62,856 nucleotides of DNA from Nisaea nitritireducens (GCF_014904795.1 NZ_JACZFS010000066.1:1-62856), one strand, 5' to 3'; positions 1-10,268 are shown, counted from the stretch's first letter. Notes: generated by a model from the letters alone, not told the origin. A program made the numbers and translations.

Positions 1-1311
<1,311 letters not shown>

Positions 1312-1319
1312 CTGGGTTT

Positions 1320-1395
1320 GTCCTCACGCAGGCGCGGGGCAAGGACCGTAGAGGGCCGTCCCCCGTCGCTGGGTCCCTGCGTCCGCAGGGATGAC
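1320..1395. repeat. Dispersed palindromic intergenic repeat (copy 1, degenerate left arm)
   Basis: Left arm TCCTCACGC… and right arm GGGTCCCTGCG…CGCAGGGATGAC match the layout of the element found at seven other places in this window. The right arm can fold as CCCTGCG/CGCAGGG. It lies directly after the stop codon of the left-edge gene. Confidence 0.7.
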
Positions 1396-1445
1396 AACGG
1401 CAAGAATGCCCGTTCAAACCGCTTTAAGAATGGCCATCCAAACGG

Positions 1446-1543
1446 TTCTCCCGGACTTGATCCGGGACCTTCCGACCGTTTCTCTCACCCTACGATCCTA
1501 TCCGCTCTACTATCAAAAAGGTCCCGGCTCGGGGCCGGGATAA
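1446..1543. repeat. Dispersed palindromic intergenic repeat (copy 2, variant)
   Basis: Left arm CTCCCGGA…TCCGGGACC and right arm GGTCCCGGCTCGGGGCCGGGATAAC form two hairpins about 50 bases apart. This is the same two-hairpin architecture as the other copies, but the terminal GTCAT/ATGAC bases have diverged. Confidence 0.55.
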
Positions 1544-1560
1544 CAATGCTTTAGGGACTT

Positions 1561-1632
1561 AGCGAGTTCTCATGGGTCGGTTACGATAACACGGTCGAAG
1601 ATACGGTGCGGCGGGTAGTGTACGCAGTCTCT
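1561..1632 (+). pseudogene. Decayed C-terminal fragment of a paralogue of the left-edge gene
   Basis: Read in frame from 1561, this stretch gives SEFSWVGYDNTVEDTVRRV, matching KWIDSDQTVEDTVQRV at the end of the left-edge protein (about 1225-1275). By eye, 27 of 34 bases match over the core (1585-1618 against the end of that gene). A stop (TAG at 1552) lies just upstream in frame, no start exists, and the frame then runs into repeat copy 3. It is therefore a remnant, not a gene. It implies that the family was once locally duplicated and that repeat elements flank the decay. Confidence 0.55.
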
Positions 1633-1638
1633 CTCTTC

Positions 1639-1718
1639 GTCATCCTCACGCAAGTGGGGACCCAGGGATCATAGAGCACCGCCCGTCATCGCTGGGTCCC
1701 TGCGTCCGCAGGGATGAC
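1639..1718. repeat. Dispersed palindromic intergenic repeat (copy 3)
   Basis: Starts GTCATCCTCACGC…GGGACCCAGGGAT and ends GGGTCCCTGCGTCCGCAGGGATGAC. The outer bases GTCATCC/GGGATGAC are inverted repeats, and each half also contains its own hairpin. It lies just downstream (3') of the DUF4347 gene. Confidence 0.8.
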
Positions 1719-1746
1719 GGGAACAGGAAGGCGCTGCCTCCACCGC

Positions 1747-2223
1747 TCAATAAGACGCCAGCGCGGACGGGGCGAAGATGGTCGCTGCCGCCGCCAGTCC
1801 GCGCCAGCCGGCGTCCGCGCCGAGGTCGGTTTCCGACGCATGGACCGGCACGCCGAGATGGGCTTCCAGTCCAGCCGTGAACTCGCGCCCCGCACGGTGC
1901 GCGCCGGTCGAACAAGCCATGAGGAGAATGTTCGCGCCGGGCGCCAGTGCCGCGCGGATTATGGCCAGCGTGTCGGCGCATAAGACGAGCGTGTTCCGAT
2001 TGATGCGGTGCCCCGAAAGCGTGAACGTTCCCGGGCTGCCATTGGTCAGGATGGCAATCTGGCCGACCGGCGCGGCGAGGCTGACGACGGATGCGATTTG
2101 GGAAAGCGGGTCCCCCCATGACGTCAGCCGACGCACCTTGGTATCCGGATCGAGACCCTCCACCAGAAGAGGCGCATATCGGACGGAGGAATCGACGAAC
2201 AGAATGGTTTCGGGGCGTGTCAT
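1747..2223 (-). CDS. Standalone DUF4347-domain protein
   Basis: The 158 residues from the ATG at 2223 form a single DUF4347-like domain: ILFVDSSV near the start, a long regular alpha/beta middle, NGSPGTFTLSG, and then ILLMACSTG. In the family this domain usually sits at the N-terminus of very large repeat-rich secreted adhesins; here the gene stops right after it. The family motif is commonly HG.xG; this copy has NGSPG, so the usual His is Asn, while the Cys of the second motif is kept. The reading frame stays open upstream to 2523, but that extension does not look like protein. An ATG at 2274 is a second candidate start. Neither start has a strong ribosome site. Function unknown; it may be a truncated remnant. 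Confidence 0.6.
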   Translation of the reverse strand: MTRPETILFVDSSVRYAPLLVEGLDPDTKVRRLTSWGDPLSQIASVVSLAAPVGQIAILTNGSPGTFTLSGHRINRNTLVLCADTLAIIRAALAPGANILLMACSTGAHRAGREFTAGLEAHLGVPVHASETDLGADAGWRGLAAAATIFAPSALASY

Positions 2224-2700
2224 GACCGGGCGTGCCTGACTTTCGGCGAATGTGGTGAAGGTGCGGAGCTGCATGTCTCGCTGAGAAGCGTAGAAGTCGT
2301 AGGCCAGAAATTGCGCCTTCGGTGGTGACCCGGTTCGAGATATCCCAACGCATGCAATGGTGCCGCGCAGGGCAACGAAATTCTGAAACTCGTGTCGCCC
2401 ATCTGTCCGTTCCGCAGGCCTTCTGCCTGGAAGAGGGGATCGGTCTTTTGAGGTGCGTGATGCAGCCAAGACCGATCCGAGTTGCTGTTCTTTGCTCCGA
2501 CCTGTCTGTGCTTCTACATACACAGGTCTGTAGGCGCTAAAATAAGGCCGTAGCCTTCTACCAAGATGGTATCGAGGCCGGGGTCAGGCTGCTTTCCCGG
2601 CTGTCTCAATATCTTTTTGTAGATGTCTCATCTCGTTGTATTGATTACCCGAGCCTCGTTGCGCAATCGGTGGTGCAGCGCGCGATTTCGGAAAAGCGGA
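2224..2700. other. Spacer between the DUF4347 gene and the araC-type gene
   Basis: No convincing gene is present. It must carry the promoters of both divergent genes. A short inverted repeat (CTACA…TGTAG) lies around 2515-2533. Open frames here run antisense or extend the neighbouring genes upstream without protein-like composition. Confidence 0.4.
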
Positions 2701-3792
2701 ATGGCGTTAGAAACAGAAGCACGAATTCCGTCATTATCTCTCTTGCCTGGCATGTTGCCGCCGGAAGAGCTGTTCTGGCATTGGCGGCAGGCGATCGCGC
2801 CTTATTTTGAGTCCGTCCCCCTTGCGGATCCGCGCAATCCGCCGCAGGTGCCGGAAATCCACATGTACAATGCCAGTGGCTTCCTGTTCATGGACACGAA
2901 GTTTTCGGGGCAGAAATTTGTCCGGGACACTTCCTGGGTGCGCCGGAATGACGATTCCGATCACATCGGTCTGCAGCTCTATATCAGCGGCCGGAACCGC
3001 TGCGAGAACGGCGGCACAGACTTCACGCTCGATACGAACGGGGTCTATGCCGTCAATCTTGGATATGAGGTGGATGCATTCTGTTCCGATGCGGAAGTGC
3101 TTTCCATCATCCTGCCGCGGGACCGGGTGATCGAAGATCTGCCGGCATTGGCAGAAGCGCGCGGCTTGATGTTTGACGGCGATACGACCTCGGGGAAACT
3201 GCTCGCCGGTTTTTTCCATCTTCTTCGCACGACCATGCCGGGCACGTCCGCCAGCGATGCGCCGGTTCTGACCGAAAGTCTGATGGGCCTGTTGCGGGCC
3301 CTGGTCACGGCTGGCGATCCTTCTTCCATAGAGGCGCAGTCAGGCGTGCTCACTGCCTTGCAGAGATATATCGATCAGAATTTGGGAGATCCCGGCCTCG
3401 GCGTTGAGAGGATATGCGCTCATTTCCGGATGTCCCGGGCGACGCTCTACCGGATACTGAAAGCACAAGGCGGTGTGCGCGACTACATCCAGAGCCGGAG
3501 ACTGATGCTTGTTTTCAAGGCATTGGCCGCGCCGGCCAATATCGAACGCGGTGTTTTTGATATCGCGCTCGAATACGGATTCGTTAATGCCGGCCATTTT
3601 TCCACCCGGTTCCGGGATCACTTCGGCATGTCGCCAAGCGAAGCCCGCGAAGCGGCCAGAAGCCATGCCGCGCATGGAAATGTGCTGTTCAAGGGAGGTG
3701 ACGAAGGTGGTCTCTCAGATGTTGAGATCATGCAGCGATGGTCCAGGGAACTCGGGGCATCGAGCCGCAATTTTATCGCGGCCGTCTCCTAG
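2701..3792 (+). CDS. AraC-family transcriptional regulator
   Basis: A 363-residue protein. The N-terminal 200 residues resemble the AraC_binding_2 sensor domain, and the C-terminal 100 residues carry the double helix-turn-helix (…ICAHFRMSRATLYRIL… and …IALEYGFVNAGHFSTRFRDHFGMSPSEAR, the classic second-helix signature). The upstream start at 2623 adds an unlikely Arg/Ser-rich stretch, while the ATG at 2701 follows a purine-rich GGAAAAGCGGA. No target is evident. The nearest divergent gene is the DUF4347 gene, and the 3' end overlaps the convergent DUF3750 gene by 4 bases. Confidence 0.88.
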   Translation: MALETEARIPSLSLLPGMLPPEELFWHWRQAIAPYFESVPLADPRNPPQVPEIHMYNASGFLFMDTKFSGQKFVRDTSWVRRNDDSDHIGLQLYISGRNRCENGGTDFTLDTNGVYAVNLGYEVDAFCSDAEVLSIILPRDRVIEDLPALAEARGLMFDGDTTSGKLLAGFFHLLRTTMPGTSASDAPVLTESLMGLLRALVTAGDPSSIEAQSGVLTALQRYIDQNLGDPGLGVERICAHFRMSRATLYRILKAQGGVRDYIQSRRLMLVFKALAAPANIERGVFDIALEYGFVNAGHFSTRFRDHFGMSPSEAREAARSHAAHGNVLFKGGDEGGLSDVEIMQRWSRELGASSRNFIAAVS

Positions 3793-4559
3793 TCCTGCAT
3801 CCCAACCCGGCCGACGCCGGGCAGTTTCAGGGCCGGGTTCTTCAAGTCGATGCCAAGCGTCAGCCCGAGCACGTTCACTTCCACGCCTTCCTCCAACGCC
3901 AGCATCAGGCCGGCGAGGCCGAAGAACGAGACCTGGTAGCCGGTACCGCTCGGCGTTTCTGCGAATATGCCACCTTCCGGGATGAAGTCCTTGCCGACAG
4001 CGGTTGGCGGCAGGTCGAGCCGCAGCTCCGGAACCTGCCGGGCGATATGGGCGGTGAAGGTATTGCTGTTCGGGCCGGGCCAGACCCGATAAGTGCTCGC
4101 GTGAGGATAGCTTTTCGCGGCGGCGAAGATGCGGGGGATCAGGGCCTCGGCTTCCGCGCCCCGAATCTCCCGCAGCAGATCGGGCTTCGAGCCGAACCAG
4201 TAGCCGTCCGGATTACCGTTGGTGGCCCGCACGGCGGTATTGGAATGTCGCAGTTGCCAGCCCATCACTTCGAAGCGGGTGTAGTGCGCGGCATCGGGCT
4301 GCTTGACGGCGATCCAGGTATGGACACCGAAGATGCCGCGCCAGCTCCAGGCGCGGGCGGCATAGATGTGAACCACGGCTTCCGGTGTCGTTTCGGGTGA
4401 TGGTGCGATTTCAGCTGAATCTCGCCGTGCCTGGCTCCAGTGCGTTGGGCCTTCCGCCCATTTCCCGACCGCGCTGGCAGCCAGCGGTAAGCCGAGAAAG
4501 CCGACCAGTACCAGACCGAATAAAGTGATGCGTTTGAAGACAGTCCTGACGTGCGCCAT
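3789..4559 (-). CDS. DUF3750 family protein
   Basis: 256 residues with an N-terminal hydrophobic signal or anchor (about residues 10-32), so probably periplasmic or membrane-attached. The body matches the DUF3750 pattern as I know it: VHIYAARAWSWRGIFGVHTWIAV, then a central WPGPNSNTF motif and a Gly-rich C-terminus. The conserved Trp/His and the WPGPNSNTF segment are intact. No biochemical role is established for the family. The gene stands alone, convergent with the AraC gene. Confidence 0.75.
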   Translation of the reverse strand: MAHVRTVFKRITLFGLVLVGFLGLPLAASAVGKWAEGPTHWSQARRDSAEIAPSPETTPEAVVHIYAARAWSWRGIFGVHTWIAVKQPDAAHYTRFEVMGWQLRHSNTAVRATNGNPDGYWFGSKPDLLREIRGAEAEALIPRIFAAAKSYPHASTYRVWPGPNSNTFTAHIARQVPELRLDLPPTAVGKDFIPEGGIFAETPSGTGYQVSFFGLAGLMLALEEGVEVNVLGLTLGIDLKNPALKLPGVGRVGMQD

Positions 4560-4593
4560 CAGGATGAAATGGGGCGAGGGCCATGAGATGCAA

Positions 4594-4621
4594 GGCCGGT
4601 CCCGTCATGACGGGACCGGCC
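4594..4621 (-). terminator. Perfect 28-base palindrome just 3' of the ferredoxin oxidoreductase gene
   Basis: GGCCGGTCCCGTC is followed by its exact reverse complement, centred on the CATG at about 4606-4609. It begins 7 bases after the stop codon of the minus-strand oxidoreductase gene. The long GC stem followed by TTGCATCT on the minus strand suits a weak intrinsic terminator. Its core (GGTCCCGTCAT) shares bases with the dispersed repeat family, so it may be derived from one. Confidence 0.6.
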
Positions 4622-4628
4622 GGGTGCT

Positions 4629-7600
4629 TTATTCCGCTGCATCGCGGGTTGCCGCGGGATTCCGGAAAGCCTCTAGGGCTTCCTCGCGGCGCGTGGCCGC
4701 ATTCTTCAGATGCCGTTCCTTCACATGGCCATAGCCACGGATATGTTCCGGGACGGTTGCGAGGGTGACGGCGGCGGTGTGGTTCTCGCTGGAAAGGCCG
4801 CGGGCGACCTCTTCCATGTCAGTGAAATACTCCTCGATCAGCCGGCGTTCGGTGCGCCGTTCCTCTGTCCGGCCGAACGGATCGAAGGCGGTCCCGCGCA
4901 GTCCCTTGAGCTTCGCGAGCAGGCCGAAGGCGGTGAAGATCCACGGCCCATAGGCGCGCTTTTTCAGCTCCCCGGTCTCCGGGTCGCGTTGGGCGAGGAG
5001 AGGTGGTGCCAGATTTACTTCAAGCTTGAACTTTCCGTCGAACTGCTCGTCAAGCTGCTGCCGGAAGGCCGGATCGGTATAGAGCCGGGCGACCTCGTAT
5101 TCGTCCTTATAGGCCATCAGCTTGTAGGCATAGCGGGCAACGGCTTTGGACAGTTTTTCGGAGCCGGGCATGGCCCGTTCCTCGGCCGCCCGGACCGTTT
5201 CGACCAGCCCGGCATAGCGCGCGGCATAGCCGGCATTCTGGTAGGCGGTGAGCTCTGTGATGCGCCGCTCGATGGTCTCATCGAGAGTGGCGGACAGACC
5301 GAGATGTTTCGGCGGCTCTACGACCGGCGCGGCGGCCTTTTCGACTGTGGCGAGATCGTGCGCGGCCCGGCGGCCCCAGAGGAACGCCTTCTTGTTAAAT
5401 TCGACCGCGACCCCGTTCAGCTCGACCGCTTTGAGGATGGCTTCGCTTGTCAGCGGCACCTGGCCGAGCTGGTAGGCATAGCCGAGCATGAAGAGGTTGG
5501 AGGCGATGCTATCGCCGAGCAGGGCGGTAGCGATCCGGTTGGCATCGAGGAAGTGGGTCGAGTTTTCGCCACAGGAGCTTTTGAGCGCCGCTTTCACTGC
5601 TTCGGCCGGGAATTGCAGATCCGGGTTCTGGGTGAAGGCGCCGTTCATGGTCTGCTGGATATTCACGATGGCGGTGGTGTCGCCGAGGCTGAGCTTGGAC
5701 AGGCTGTCCACACCGACCGCCGTGATCATGTCGCAGGCCAGCAGCAGGTTGGCCGATCCGGCGGCGATCCGGACCGCATGCAGGTCCTCGGGTTTCGCCG
5801 CGAGCCGGACATGGGTGACGACGGAGCCGTTCTTCTGGGCGAGGCCGATCTGGTCGAGAACCGTGACGCCCTTGTCTTCCAGATGCGCGGCCATGCCGAG
5901 CAGGGCGCCGATGGTGACGACGCCGGTCCCGCCGATGCCGGTAACGACGATGTTGTAGGGATGATCCAGCGCCGGGAGCGTAGGCTCCGGCAGAACCGGG
6001 AAGATATCGGTACGGGTCGATGCTTCAGGCTGCGCGCCGGTTTTCTTCCGGATGCCGCCACCGACAACATTGACGAAGCTCGGACAGAAGCCCTTGGCGC
6101 AGGAATAATCCTTGTTGCAGGAGCTTTGGTCGATGGCCCGCTTGCGGCCGAATTCGGTTTCGACCGGGGTCAGCGAGACGCAGTTGGATTGCACGCCGCA
6201 ATCGCCGCAGCCTTCGCAGACCTGCTGATTGATGAACAGCCGTTTTTCCGGCTCCGGCAGCAGACCGCGCTTGCGCCGGCGGCGCTTTTCGGTGGCGCAG
6301 GTCTGATCGTAGAGGATGATGGTGACGCCTTCGGTCTCGCGCAGTTCCTTCTGCACGGCATCCAACTCGTCCCGGTGGTGCAGAGTGGCGAAATCCGGCC
6401 AGTCGGTGCCGAGCGGATATTTATCCGGCTCGTCGGTGATGATGCGCAGGGCCGCGACCCGTTCGGCGGCGACCTGGTTGGCGATCTCCAGCACCGAAAA
6501 GGCGCCTTCCGCCGGCTGGCCGCCGGTCATCGCGACCGCGTCGTTGTAGAGGATCTTGTAGGTGATGTTCACGTTCGCGGCGACGGCGGCACGGATCGCC
6601 AAAACGCCGGAATGGGTATAGGTGCCGTCGCCCAGATTGACGAACATGTGCTTGTGTTCGGTAAAGGGCGCCATGCCAATCCATGGTGAGCCCTCGGCGC
6701 CCATCTGGGTAAAGGTCTTGGTCTCCCGGTGCGGCATCCAGCTTGCCAGGAAGTGGCAGCCGATGCCGGCGAAGGAGATGCTGCCATCCGGCACTTTGGT
6801 CGAGGTGTTGTGCGGGCAGCCGGAGCAGAAATAGGGGATGCGCTGGAAGTCGGTCACCGGCTTCAGCGCGGTCTTGGCGTGATCCTCAAGGAAGCTCAGC
6901 CGGTCGCGCAGGCGGGTATGGTCCTGAAGCTTCAGAACGCGCCGGGCAAGCAGCCGGGCGATGCTGCTGGCGGACAGCTCGCCGTTTGTCGGCATGATGG
7001 TCGCGCCGGTTTCGTCCTTCTTGCCGATGACGCGCGGCCGATCGGCGATGTCGAACAGGATCTGCTTCACCTGATCCTCGATCAGCGGGCGCTTCTCCTC
7101 GATCACCAAAACTTCCTCGAGCCCGGCGGCGAATTCCTTCAGTCCCTGCGGCTCCAGGGGCCAGGGCATGGCGACCTTGTAGATCCGCAGACCCAGATCG
7201 GCGGCCTCTGCGTCGGAAATACCGAGATCGTCGAGCGCCTGACGGACATCGAGATAGGACTTGCCGACGGTGATGATGCCGATCCGCGGTTTCGGGCTGT
7301 CCAGCATCAGCTTGTCGAGGCGGTTGGCCCGGGCGAAGGCAAGCACGGCGGGCAGCTTGTGGCTATGCAGCCGTTCCTCCTGCTCCAGCCAGGGATCCGG
7401 CCAGCGCACGTTCAGACCGCCTTCAGGCATGGCGAAATCATCGGGGGTCACGATTTCGAGCTGAAGCGGGTCGATATCGATGGAGGCGGAGCTGTCCATA
7501 TTCTCCGCGGTCGCCTTCAGCCCGACCCAGCAGCCGGTGAACCGGGACATGGCAAAACCGTAAAGCCCGTAATCCAGCACATCCTGCACGCCGGCCGGAT

Positions 7601-8117
7601 GCAGTATCGGAATGCAGGCATCCATGAAGGCATATTCGCTCTGGTGCGGGATGGTGGAGGATTTGGCGACATGGTCGTCACCGGCGATCGCCAGGACGCC
7701 GCCATGTTTCGACGTGCCGGCGAAGTTGGCGTGCTTGAAGGCATCGCCGGACCGGTCGACACCGGGGCCCTTGCCGTACCAGATGGAAAACACGCCGTCA
7801 TACTTGGCGCCGGGATAGAGCCCGGTTTGCTGGCTGCCCCAGACGGCTGTGGCGGCGAGATCCTCGTTCAGGCCCGGCTGGAACTCGATATGGTTCTTCT
7901 TCACAAACTCCCGGGCACGCCAGAGCTGCATGTCGAAGGTACCGAGCGGCGAGCCGCGATAGCCTGAGATAAAGCAGGCGGTGTTGAGGTCGCGCGCCGC
8001 ATCGCGCTGTCGCTGTGCCATGGGCACGCGCACGAGCGCCTGGATGCCGGTCATGTAGACCCGCCCCCGGTCGAGGGCGTATTTGTCGTCGAGCGAGACG
8101 GGCTTGAGTGCCGTCAT
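4629..8117 (-). CDS. Indolepyruvate ferredoxin oxidoreductase, fused alpha/beta-type single chain
   Basis: 1162 residues. It oxidatively decarboxylates aryl (or branched-chain) 2-oxo acids to acyl-CoA with reduction of ferredoxin. The order is: N-terminal pyruvate-oxidoreductase-like region (SGYRGSPLGT), TPP-binding region (CSGCPHNTSTKVPDG…GIGCH…, and GDGTYTHSG near residue 530), a Cys-rich cluster (CEGCGDCGVQSNC and later CNKDYSCAKGFC) suited to Fe-S ligation, the gamma-type domain (TGIGGTGVVTIGALLG) and a DUF6537-like tail. This length and fusion are usual for proteobacterial single-chain enzymes, as opposed to the archaeal IorAB pair. The ATG at 8117 follows GGGGAG at good spacing; the in-frame start at 8153 is less likely. 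The very long open frames antisense to it are coding shadows. Confidence 0.92.
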   Translation of the reverse strand: MTALKPVSLDDKYALDRGRVYMTGIQALVRVPMAQRQRDAARDLNTACFISGYRGSPLGTFDMQLWRAREFVKKNHIEFQPGLNEDLAATAVWGSQQTGLYPGAKYDGVFSIWYGKGPGVDRSGDAFKHANFAGTSKHGGVLAIAGDDHVAKSSTIPHQSEYAFMDACIPILHPAGVQDVLDYGLYGFAMSRFTGCWVGLKATAENMDSSASIDIDPLQLEIVTPDDFAMPEGGLNVRWPDPWLEQEERLHSHKLPAVLAFARANRLDKLMLDSPKPRIGIITVGKSYLDVRQALDDLGISDAEAADLGLRIYKVAMPWPLEPQGLKEFAAGLEEVLVIEEKRPLIEDQVKQILFDIADRPRVIGKKDETGATIMPTNGELSASSIARLLARRVLKLQDHTRLRDRLSFLEDHAKTALKPVTDFQRIPYFCSGCPHNTSTKVPDGSISFAGIGCHFLASWMPHRETKTFTQMGAEGSPWIGMAPFTEHKHMFVNLGDGTYTHSGVLAIRAAVAANVNITYKILYNDAVAMTGGQPAEGAFSVLEIANQVAAERVAALRIITDEPDKYPLGTDWPDFATLHHRDELDAVQKELRETEGVTIILYDQTCATEKRRRRKRGLLPEPEKRLFINQQVCEGCGDCGVQSNCVSLTPVETEFGRKRAIDQSSCNKDYSCAKGFCPSFVNVVGGGIRKKTGAQPEASTRTDIFPVLPEPTLPALDHPYNIVVTGIGGTGVVTIGALLGMAAHLEDKGVTVLDQIGLAQKNGSVVTHVRLAAKPEDLHAVRIAAGSANLLLACDMITAVGVDSLSKLSLGDTTAIVNIQQTMNGAFTQNPDLQFPAEAVKAALKSSCGENSTHFLDANRIATALLGDSIASNLFMLGYAYQLGQVPLTSEAILKAVELNGVAVEFNKKAFLWGRRAAHDLATVEKAAAPVVEPPKHLGLSATLDETIERRITELTAYQNAGYAARYAGLVETVRAAEERAMPGSEKLSKAVARYAYKLMAYKDEYEVARLYTDPAFRQQLDEQFDGKFKLEVNLAPPLLAQRDPETGELKKRAYGPWIFTAFGLLAKLKGLRGTAFDPFGRTEERRTERRLIEEYFTDMEEVARGLSSENHTAAVTLATVPEHIRGYGHVKERHLKNAATRREEALEAFRNPAATRDAAE

Positions 8118-8429
8118 GATATCTCCCCGGCAATTCTGGGTGCCGATTGTCACGGCACTCCATTTGTTTCATTTGTAATTAAGGTATGCCTGCATCGGGG
8201 GCGCGGCAATCTGTGCCGGAGCCGCTGTGCAAAAACGCAAGAAATCGACGTTGTGACGTGACAGAACGACGCAGTTTTTCGTTAATCCAAGCCCGCGCGA
8301 AATGAAAAGTATGCTTCGATCACGAGCTGCCGAATGTGAAATTCCTGTTTCCGGTGCTTGGCGCCCCTGATTCCTTCCGGCATAAGATGCCTCGGAATTT
8401 CCCGGCTTTCACCGACCCGGAAGAGACTT
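8118..8429. other. Divergent promoter region, oxidoreductase / epimerase
   Basis: 312 bases between the two divergent starts. The part nearest the oxidoreductase is AT-rich (around 8160-8185), as expected for its promoter. No palindromic operator or riboswitch-like fold stood out. GGAAGAG just before 8430 is the epimerase ribosome site. Confidence 0.4.
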
Positions 8430-9422
8430 ATGACGGTACTTCTGACTGGCGCCGCAGGGTTCATCGGCATGCATGTGGCGGAGCTGTTGCTGGCCCGCGG
8501 CGAGCGTGTTGTCGGGATCGACAATCTGAACAGCTACTACGATCCGGCCTTGAAGCAGGCCCGGCTGAAAAACCTCGAAGGCCGCAACGGTTTCACGTTC
8601 GAGGAGCTGGAAATCGCTGACACGGACGCGGTGATGGGCCTGACGGCGCGTTATCCCGATATCGACCGGGTGGTGCATCTCGCGGCGCAAGCCGGGGTGC
8701 GCTATTCCATCGACCATCCGGGCGACTATGTCCGCAGCAACCTTGTCGGCCATTCCAACATGCTGGAATTCGTGCGCGGCCTGATGGACCGTCCCGGCGG
8801 CTGCAAGAGCTTCGTCTATGCCTCCTCTTCATCGGTCTATGGCGCCAACAAGGAGATGCCGTTCAGCACAGACCAGAAGACGGACAGCCCGGTCTCCTTC
8901 TATGGCGCGACCAAGAAAGCGAACGAGCTGCTGAGCTATTCCTACGCTCATCTCTACCGGGTGCCGTCCATCGGCCTGCGCTTCTTCACGGTTTACGGTC
9001 CCTGGGGCCGTCCGGACATGTCTCCCTGGCTGTTCACCAGCGCCATCCTCGAAGGCCGGCCGATCAAGGTCTTCAACAATGGCGACATGATGCGCGACTT
9101 CACCTATATCGCGGACATCGCCGCCGGTGTCGTCGGCGCGCTCGACACCCCGCCATCGGGCGACGGCGAGGCCTGCCCGCACAAGGTCTACAATATCGGC
9201 AACAACAAGCCGGTGAAGCTGCTGGACTATATCCGGGTGATCGAAAAAGCCTGCGACGTCGAGGCGATCATGGACATGCAGCCGATGCAAGCGGGCGACG
9301 TTTACGCCACCTACGCCAACATCGACCCGGCATCAGAAGATTTCGGCTACGCACCGAGTACCCCGATCGAAGAAGGCATTCCCGCCTTCGTCGACTGGTA
9401 CCGGAAATATCACGGTATTTGA
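8430..9422 (+). CDS. NAD-dependent epimerase, UDP-glucuronate 4-epimerase type
   Basis: 330 residues of the extended short-chain dehydrogenase fold. The NAD site GAAGFIG is at residues 8-14, with Asp at the end of strand 2 (GIDNLNSYYDPALK), the Ser-Ser-Ser active-site stretch (YASSSSVYGANKEMPF), catalytic YGATKK and the RFFTVYGPWGRPDM motif. The IDNLNSYYD…LK and GPWGRPDM patterns are those of UDP-GlcA 4-epimerases (CapI/LpsL type) that supply UDP-galacturonate for surface polysaccharides. It stands alone, with no capsule cluster next to it. The ATG at 8430 has the better ribosome site (GGAAGAG); the frame is open upstream to 8358. Confidence 0.85.
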   Translation: MTVLLTGAAGFIGMHVAELLLARGERVVGIDNLNSYYDPALKQARLKNLEGRNGFTFEELEIADTDAVMGLTARYPDIDRVVHLAAQAGVRYSIDHPGDYVRSNLVGHSNMLEFVRGLMDRPGGCKSFVYASSSSVYGANKEMPFSTDQKTDSPVSFYGATKKANELLSYSYAHLYRVPSIGLRFFTVYGPWGRPDMSPWLFTSAILEGRPIKVFNNGDMMRDFTYIADIAAGVVGALDTPPSGDGEACPHKVYNIGNNKPVKLLDYIRVIEKACDVEAIMDMQPMQAGDVYATYANIDPASEDFGYAPSTPIEEGIPAFVDWYRKYHGI

Positions 9423-9462
9423 GAGGGGGGATTTCGCTCCTCTTGTTCCCCAAACTCAAATC

Positions 9463-9552
9463 GTCATCCCCATGCAAATGGGGACCCAGGGATGACGGGG
9501 TGGGGAAGCTTTCACACTTCAAAAAAACTCATCCCTGCCAGCGCGGGGATGA
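9463..9552. repeat. Dispersed palindromic intergenic repeat (copy 4)
   Basis: Left arm GTCATCCCCATGCAAATGGGGACCCAGGGATGAC and right arm CTCATCCCTGCC…GGGGATGAG, each able to form its own hairpin. It sits between the convergent epimerase and pirin genes, where it could act as a transcription stop for both. Confidence 0.75.
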
Positions 9553-9566
9553 GCAGAAAGGTATGT

Positions 9567-10268
9567 TCAGGTGACGTCGACCATGACGATGTCGGTGTCG
9601 CCGAGGGCCAGGATGGTGATCTTGTCCTCGCCTGAGATGACGACGCCATCCCGCGCTTCGGCGAACGCACCATTGACCTCTACCGGGGCATCGGTCGAGA
9701 CGAGATAGCCCTGCCGTCCGGCGCCGAAGCTGTAGGTCACTTCCTTGCCGGTCTTCAGTTTGGCGCCGAGGACGGCGGCATCCTGATGTATCGGCAGGGC
9801 GTTGCCTGCTTTATCTTCAGCGCGGCCCGATGCGAGGGCTGTGAAGCTGCCTGAAGACGTTTCCGGAAAACTCCGTGAGCCCCAGCCCGGCTCGTGGCCG
9901 GTTCGGTCCGGGTGAATCCAGATCTGGAAGATCTGGGTCTCTTCGTCTTCCAGATTGTATTCCGCATGTACGATGCCGGTACCGGCATGCATCACCTGCA
10001 CGTCGCCCGCGACAGTCCGACCTTCGTTGCCGAGCCGGTCCTTGTGCGTGATCGCCCCTTTGCGGACATAGGTGATGATTTCCATGTCCTTGTGCGGATG
10101 CGGATCGAACCCGGTTTTCGGCTTGATGGTGTCGTCGTTCCAGACCCGGAGTGGGCCGAGGCCCATGCGCTTCGGGTCATGATACTGGCCGAAACTGAAA
10201 TGATGGTGGGCATTCAGCCAGCCGAATTGGGCCGAGCCGAGCGAGTCGAAGTGTCTGACATCAATCAT
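9567..10268 (-). CDS. Pirin family protein (cupin, quercetinase-like)
   Basis: 233 residues. The N-terminal half is a pirin cupin with the metal ligands visible in FDPHPHKDMEIITYV and in the later HAGTGIVHAEYN, plus an E ligand region (DEETQIFQIW). The order RVWNDD…FDPHPHKDME is the hallmark of bacterial pirins such as YhhW. The family binds Fe(II) or other metals and some members cleave quercetin; the physiological role is uncertain. The ATG at 10268 follows AGGAG at 8 bases, a better fit than the GTG at 10277. It lies 27 bases downstream of wrbA and probably shares its transcript. Confidence 0.87.
   Translation of the reverse strand: MIDVRHFDSLGSAQFGWLNAHHHFSFGQYHDPKRMGLGPLRVWNDDTIKPKTGFDPHPHKDMEIITYVRKGAITHKDRLGNEGRTVAGDVQVMHAGTGIVHAEYNLEDEETQIFQIWIHPDRTGHEPGWGSRSFPETSSGSFTALASGRAEDKAGNALPIHQDAAVLGAKLKTGKEVTYSFGAGRQGYLVSTDAPVEVNGAFAEARDGVVISGEDKITILALGDTDIVMVDVT

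Noticed and set aside
1646-2353. 235-codon minus-strand frame overlapping the DUF4347 gene
   Set aside because: Arg/Pro/Gly-rich shadow; the other frame carries the recognisable domain.
4710-7967. Two very long open frames (659 and 412 codons) opposite the oxidoreductase gene
   Set aside because: Composition is that of antisense shadows in GC-rich DNA; the opposite strand has an intact, motif-complete enzyme.
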